Source: Sternotherus odoratus (lineage: Eukaryota > Chordata > Testudines > Kinosternidae). Taken from it: a stretch of DNA of 64,000 nucleotides. The stretch is from NCBI GenBank assembly GCA_032164245.1, contig JAVMKO010000006.1:103433310-103497309 (forward strand), read 5' to 3'. The notes under the pieces were generated by a model. It was not told the DNA's origin, ran no database searches, and worked only from the letters and a program-made list of their open reading frames with translations. Both the position numbers and the translations under genes were made by a program. Shown here piece by piece: positions 62,385 to 64,000 of the stretch; within the stretch, counting starts at the first letter, position 1; each line of letters opens with the position of its first letter.

Positions 62385-63700
62385 TCATGGATTTATAGAT
62401 TCATTGATTCCAGGATGAGAAAGGACCACTGTGATCTAGTCTGACCCTCCCATATAACACAGGCCAGAGAACTACTTTGAAATAATTCCTAGAGCAGAGC
62501 TTTTGGGAAAACATCCAGTCTTGATTTTAAAATTGCCAGTGATGGAGACTCCACTACAACCCTTGGTAAATTCTTCCAGTGATTAATTCCTCTCATTCTT
62601 AAAAATGTATGCCTTATTTGTAGTCTGAATTTGTTTAGCTTCAGCTTCCAGCCACTGGATCTTGTTAGCGCCAACTTTCCTGGCACTGGTGGGTGCTCCC
62701 CTCCCCCACCAATTTCGCCCCAACTCTACCCCTTCTTCCCATTCCAACCCCCTCCCCAAATCCCTGCCCTGGCCCCGCCTCCTCCCCTGAGACTGCCGCA
62801 TTTCCTCTCCTCCCTCGCAGGCTTGCCTTGCCAAACAGCTGTTTGTCGTGGCAAGCCTGGGAGGGAGGGAGGGGGGAGAAGCAGAGTGGCGGCCCGCTCA
62901 GGGGAGGAGGTAGAGCAGAGGTGAGCTTGGGTGGGTGGTGCGAGGCGTGAGGAGCCTGGCGGGCCACAGGAAATAACCCTGCAGCTGGGGGGACAGAGGA
63001 ACCGCTCCCTGCCCCAGCTCACCTCCTTTCCGCCTCCTCCCCCGAGCGTGCCGCCGCTCCGCTTCTCCCCCCTCCCTCCTAGGCTTGCTGCGCCAAACGC
63101 CTGTTTCGCGCCACACTGGGAGGGAGTTGGAAGAAGCAGGACATGGCAGCACGCTCAGGGAAGGAGGCAGATCAGAGGTGAGCAGGGGCGGGGAGCTGCT
63201 GGTCTCTGCACCCACCAATTTTTCCCTGTGGGTGCTCTAGCCCCGGAGCACCCCTGGAGTCGGTGCCTATGCTTGCTATACCTTTGTCTGCTAGGCTGAG
63301 CCCATTATCAATTTTTTGTTTCCCAAGTAGGTTCTCATGGACCGTAATCATGCCTTCCCTTAACCTTCTCTTTGTTAAGCTAAAGAGATTGAACTCCGTG
63401 AGTTTGTCACTGTAAGGCAGGTTTTCTAATCCTTCTTGTGGCTCTTCTCTGACTCCTTTCCAGTTTGCCCATCCCCTTCTTGAATTGTGGGCACCAGAAC
63501 AGGACACAGGATTTCAACAACAGCTGCACCAGTGCCAAATACAGAGGTAAAATAACCTCTCTCTTCCCTTCTGAGATTCCCCTGTTCATGCAACCCAGGA
63601 TCGCATTAGCCCTTTTGGTCACAACATCACACGGGGAACTCATGCTCAGCTGATGATTTATGACAGCCCCCAAAGCTTTTTCAGTCATTGCTTCTTAGGA
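62385..63700 (-). mobile_element. CR1 LINE split by a later insertion
   Basis: 62385-62668 holds a 3' end (minus strand: RLQIRHTFLRMRGINHWKNL, ESPSLAILKSRLD) and 63262-63700 continues into RT-coding sequence (NLPYSDKLTEFNLFSLTKRR, KRANAILGCMNRGISEGKRE, LKSCVLFWCPQFKKGMGKLE). The two parts abut in the CR1 order if 62669-63261 is removed, so an element has inserted in it. Sequence 63700-64000 shows no gene. Confidence 0.85.
62669..63261. mobile_element. GC-rich element with duplicated palindrome inserted in CR1
   Basis: About 590 bp. It contains two related halves (62770-62945 and 63025-63190), each with CCTCCCT...AGGCTTGC and CAAAC(A/G)(G/C)CTGTTT followed by GGGAGGGAG and ending CAGAGGTGAGC, each palindromic at its centre. 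Edges have GGTGGGTGCTCCCC and GTGGGTGCTCTAGCCC. Class unknown; no coding capacity. Confidence 0.6.
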
Positions 63701-64000
63701 GAGAGTCTCCCATCCAGTAAGTATCCCAAGGTGGAGGCCATCCAAACTATACAGCCAGAAGATTGGCCAATGTTCTACAAAACCAATAACCTACACCCTA
63801 CCTACACCACTTACCTAGCCAGGGGGTCACTTCCAGAATCTTTTGTCTTCCTTTGCTCCTGGGACAGGAAGGATCTCAGAGAAGACCACTTAGGCCAATG
63901 ATATTCATCCTGCGGTCTGCGGACCCCTTGGGGTCGATAGACTATGGCTAAGGGGACTGCGAAAGGTGACAATGAAAATAAAGTTTTAGATCTCAGAAAA

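Overview
The window is vertebrate nuclear DNA, most likely from a turtle. The evidence is split genes with GT-AG introns, several 3' ends of CR1 LINEs on both strands, a tRNA-derived SINE of the cryptodiran-turtle type (29515-29705), many MIR-like SINEs, hAT and Harbinger-type elements, and long GC-rich minisatellites. High GC and small introns fit a microchromosome or a gene-dense block. The species cannot be named from sequence alone.

Layout. 350-8531 holds the 3' eight exons of TGFB1I1 (Hic-5, a paxillin-family LIM adaptor) on the + strand; its 5' exons lie before the window. 8532-16500 is intergenic and repeat-rich, with a broken zinc-finger paralogue (12060-12513) and an internally deleted hAT transposon (13040-13893). 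From 16560 to 61189 there are six C2H2 zinc-finger genes, all on the + strand: gene A (acidic repeated exons + 8 fingers, 17571-22016), gene B (SCAN + 7 fingers, 27531-31998), gene C (14 fingers, 36533-38423), gene D (KRAB-A/B + 4 fingers, 40186-43665), gene E (KRAB-A decayed, 14 fingers, 52934-55042) and gene F (KRAB-A with an expanded N-terminus, KRAB-B, 13 fingers, 57669-61189). CR1 fragments fill the right end.

The zinc-finger genes share architecture. In B to F the last exon enters in phase 1 after a CAG-CAG/GCAG acceptor, and carries a short linker plus all fingers. C to F also share a tail motif (K/R)DPF(V/I)(Q/R), and C and E end in lysine-acidic (I/V)KEE motifs that look like SUMO sites. 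They are a tandemly duplicated family at different stages of gain and loss of KRAB. All exon boundaries were placed by reading splice sites and checking phase; each CDS closes in frame.

The most notable non-genic signal is a 45-bp minisatellite in a TGFB1I1 intron (531-1213). Each of its 15 units carries a perfect match to the CTCF core consensus, all in the same orientation, giving a dense candidate CTCF array beside a KRAB/SCAN zinc-finger cluster. Other notable signals are a 27-bp repeat expansion inside the KRAB-A exon of gene F, a near-identical ~315-bp finger block shared by E and F (gene conversion), serial exon duplication in gene A, a duplicated splice acceptor in gene D, and minisatellites that grew from the head of a MIR-like SINE.
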